Source of the DNA: Dehalococcoidia bacterium
GTDB taxonomy: Bacteria > Chloroflexota > Dehalococcoidia > E44-bin15 > DAOWNJ01
Assembly (NCBI GenBank): GCA_030642645.1
Contig: DAOWNJ010000065.1
Span: 1-5,797 of the forward strand
Reading direction: 5' to 3'
DNA: 5,797 nucleotides
Below, one piece after another: positions 4,814 through 5,797 of the stretch. Made by a program: the position numbers and the translations under genes. A model generated the notes under the pieces. It saw nothing but the letters and a program-made list of their open reading frames with translations, was not told the DNA's origin and did no database searches. Each line of letters begins with the position of its first letter. Positions within the stretch are counted from its first letter, which is position 1.

Positions 4814-5797
4814 ATGAAAAGGGCCTCGCTCATATTTATAATCATCTTCTGTCTGGTAACAGTCCTCCCGTTAGTTGGGTGTGGGTGTGGAACCCAATTT
4901 GCCACCTATGAGAACACCACCTATGGCTTTTCTATAGACTACCCTGAGGGGTGGATAGAGGAGGAGACGGGGGCACAGGCTCCGATCGTAATCTTCAGCA
5001 CCTCTGGGGGGCTCCCTCAGGTGATGGTATTAACTGAGTATCTGCCCTGGGCGACCACCCCCCAGGAGTATGCCGCCCAGAATGCCGAGGTCCTTGAGGA
5101 GGTGCTGGTTCAGTTTCAGGTAGTCTCTGAGGGGGATGTCTTGTTTGGGGAGGATGTGGGCTATGAGCTTGTCTTCACCTGGGTGGAGGGTGGGATCCAG
5201 GGGAAGGGAAGGATGGTATTCCTAATCCGAGGGAGTCAGGCATTTATCATCTGGGCCTATAGCACCGAGCAGGACTTCGACCAGAACGAGGCAACTATAG
5301 ATAGGATCATATCCAGCTTTCACCTCGAGGAGCCAGCCCCCTATGGAATCCCCAGAGATGAGTGTCTCACCCTCTACGATATAGGGCCGATAACCCTGGA
5401 CCCGGCGCTTGCCCGTGAGAGCAGCTCGAATCTTTACATAATGCAAATATTCAGCGGCCTCCTCGCCTTTGACCAGGATATGGAGCTTGTCCCTGATATA
5501 GCCTATGACTGGGATGTGAGTGAGGATGGTCTGACCTATACCTTCTATCTGAGAACAGGTGTTGTCTTCCATGATGGAAGCCCGGTAACCGCCTATGACT
5601 TCGAATATTCCTTTGAGAGGGCCTGTGACCCCTCACTTGGCTCCCAAACCGCTGGGACATACCTTGGTGATATTGTGGGTGTGAATGAGAAGCTCTCCGG
5701 TGAGGATGAGGAGATAAGTGGCATCACTGTTATCGATGATTATATCCTTGAGATCACCATAGATGCCCCGAAGGTCTATTTCCTATCAAAGCTTACA
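4814..5797 (+). CDS. lipoprotein: PsbP-like domain fused to family 5 peptide-binding (OppA/DppA-like) domain, 3'-truncated
   Basis: The frame is open to the window edge with 328 codons and no stop; the rest lies to the right. Seen: a signal sequence with a hydrophobic core at 5-20 and lipobox LVGC at 20-23, so C23 should be lipidated and the protein anchored on the outer face of the membrane. Residues about 30-172 resemble the PsbP-like/DUF1795 type of domain: TTYGFSIDYPEGW at 35-47, and the closing helix IDRIISSFHLEE at 162-173. From about 185 the family 5 extracytoplasmic solute-binding fold begins, with LDPALARESSS (195-205), MQIFSGLLAFD (210-220), ELVPDIAYDWDVSEDGLTYTF (224-244) and FHDGSPVTAYDFEYSFERA (252-270). 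Such proteins capture peptides, nickel or other ligands for an ABC importer; no permease is visible yet. It starts eight bases after the protease gene, so it is likely co-transcribed. The peptide-binding half is firm; the N-terminal domain call is less so. Confidence 0.9.
   Translation, partial: MKRASLIFIIIFCLVTVLPLVGCGCGTQFATYENTTYGFSIDYPEGWIEEETGAQAPIVIFSTSGGLPQVMVLTEYLPWATTPQEYAAQNAEVLEEVLVQFQVVSEGDVLFGEDVGYELVFTWVEGGIQGKGRMVFLIRGSQAFIIWAYSTEQDFDQNEATIDRIISSFHLEEPAPYGIPRDECLTLYDIGPITLDPALARESSSNLYIMQIFSGLLAFDQDMELVPDIAYDWDVSEDGLTYTFYLRTGVVFHDGSPVTAYDFEYSFERACDPSLGSQTAGTYLGDIVGVNEKLSGEDEEISGITVIDDYILEITIDAPKVYFLSKLT

Noticed and set aside
1..5797. Mobile elements, CRISPR arrays, tRNA genes or riboswitches
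   Set aside because: No transposase or integrase motifs, spaced direct repeats, cloverleaf or conserved leader structure was seen; coding density is high throughout.

Overview
The window looks like ordinary chromosome from a moderately GC-rich bacterium, most likely a Chloroflexota member of the Dehalococcoidia type. That assignment is an inference. It rests on the style of the ATP synthase epsilon subunit (arginine-rich tail), the rpsP-KH-rimM cluster, and a secreted peptidase-MA-like protein followed by a large peptide-binding lipoprotein. No mobile element, CRISPR array, tRNA or rRNA was seen.

Layout. (1) Positions 1-387 (+) hold the 3' part of atpC, the end of an ATP synthase operon lying off the left edge. 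(2) Positions 432-764 (+) hold a small acidic, helical protein of unknown function. It ends three bases from the end of an opposing operon. (3) Positions 1778 down to 768 (-) hold a compact translation operon, rpsP, khpA (KH domain) and rimM, with coupled or nearly touching genes. (4) Positions 1779-1878 form a divergent control region. It has two good sigma70-type promoters back to back, with the -35 boxes 8 bp apart. One reads left into rpsP and the other reads right into nfi. (5) Positions 1879-5797 (+) hold a run of tightly packed genes: nfi (endonuclease V), prfB (release factor 2 with the +1 programmed frameshift), a secreted gluzincin-type metalloprotease-like protein, and a lipoprotein that joins a PsbP-like N-terminal domain to a family 5 peptide-binding domain and runs off the right edge.

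How the genes work together. The leftward operon serves 30S ribosome assembly: S16 is a structural protein, RimM is a 16S maturation factor, and KhpA is an RNA-binding protein. The rightward unit mixes deaminated-DNA repair, translation termination and two exported proteins. Its tight spacing (23 bp, 4-bp overlap, 8 bp) suggests one transcript, which would make production of the surface proteins partly dependent on the promoter at nfi.

The best leads are the back-to-back promoter pair, the prediction that the nfi transcript is leaderless, the degenerate internal Shine-Dalgarno element at the prfB frameshift site, and the two-domain lipoprotein. I found no clear evidence of a wholly new biological system.
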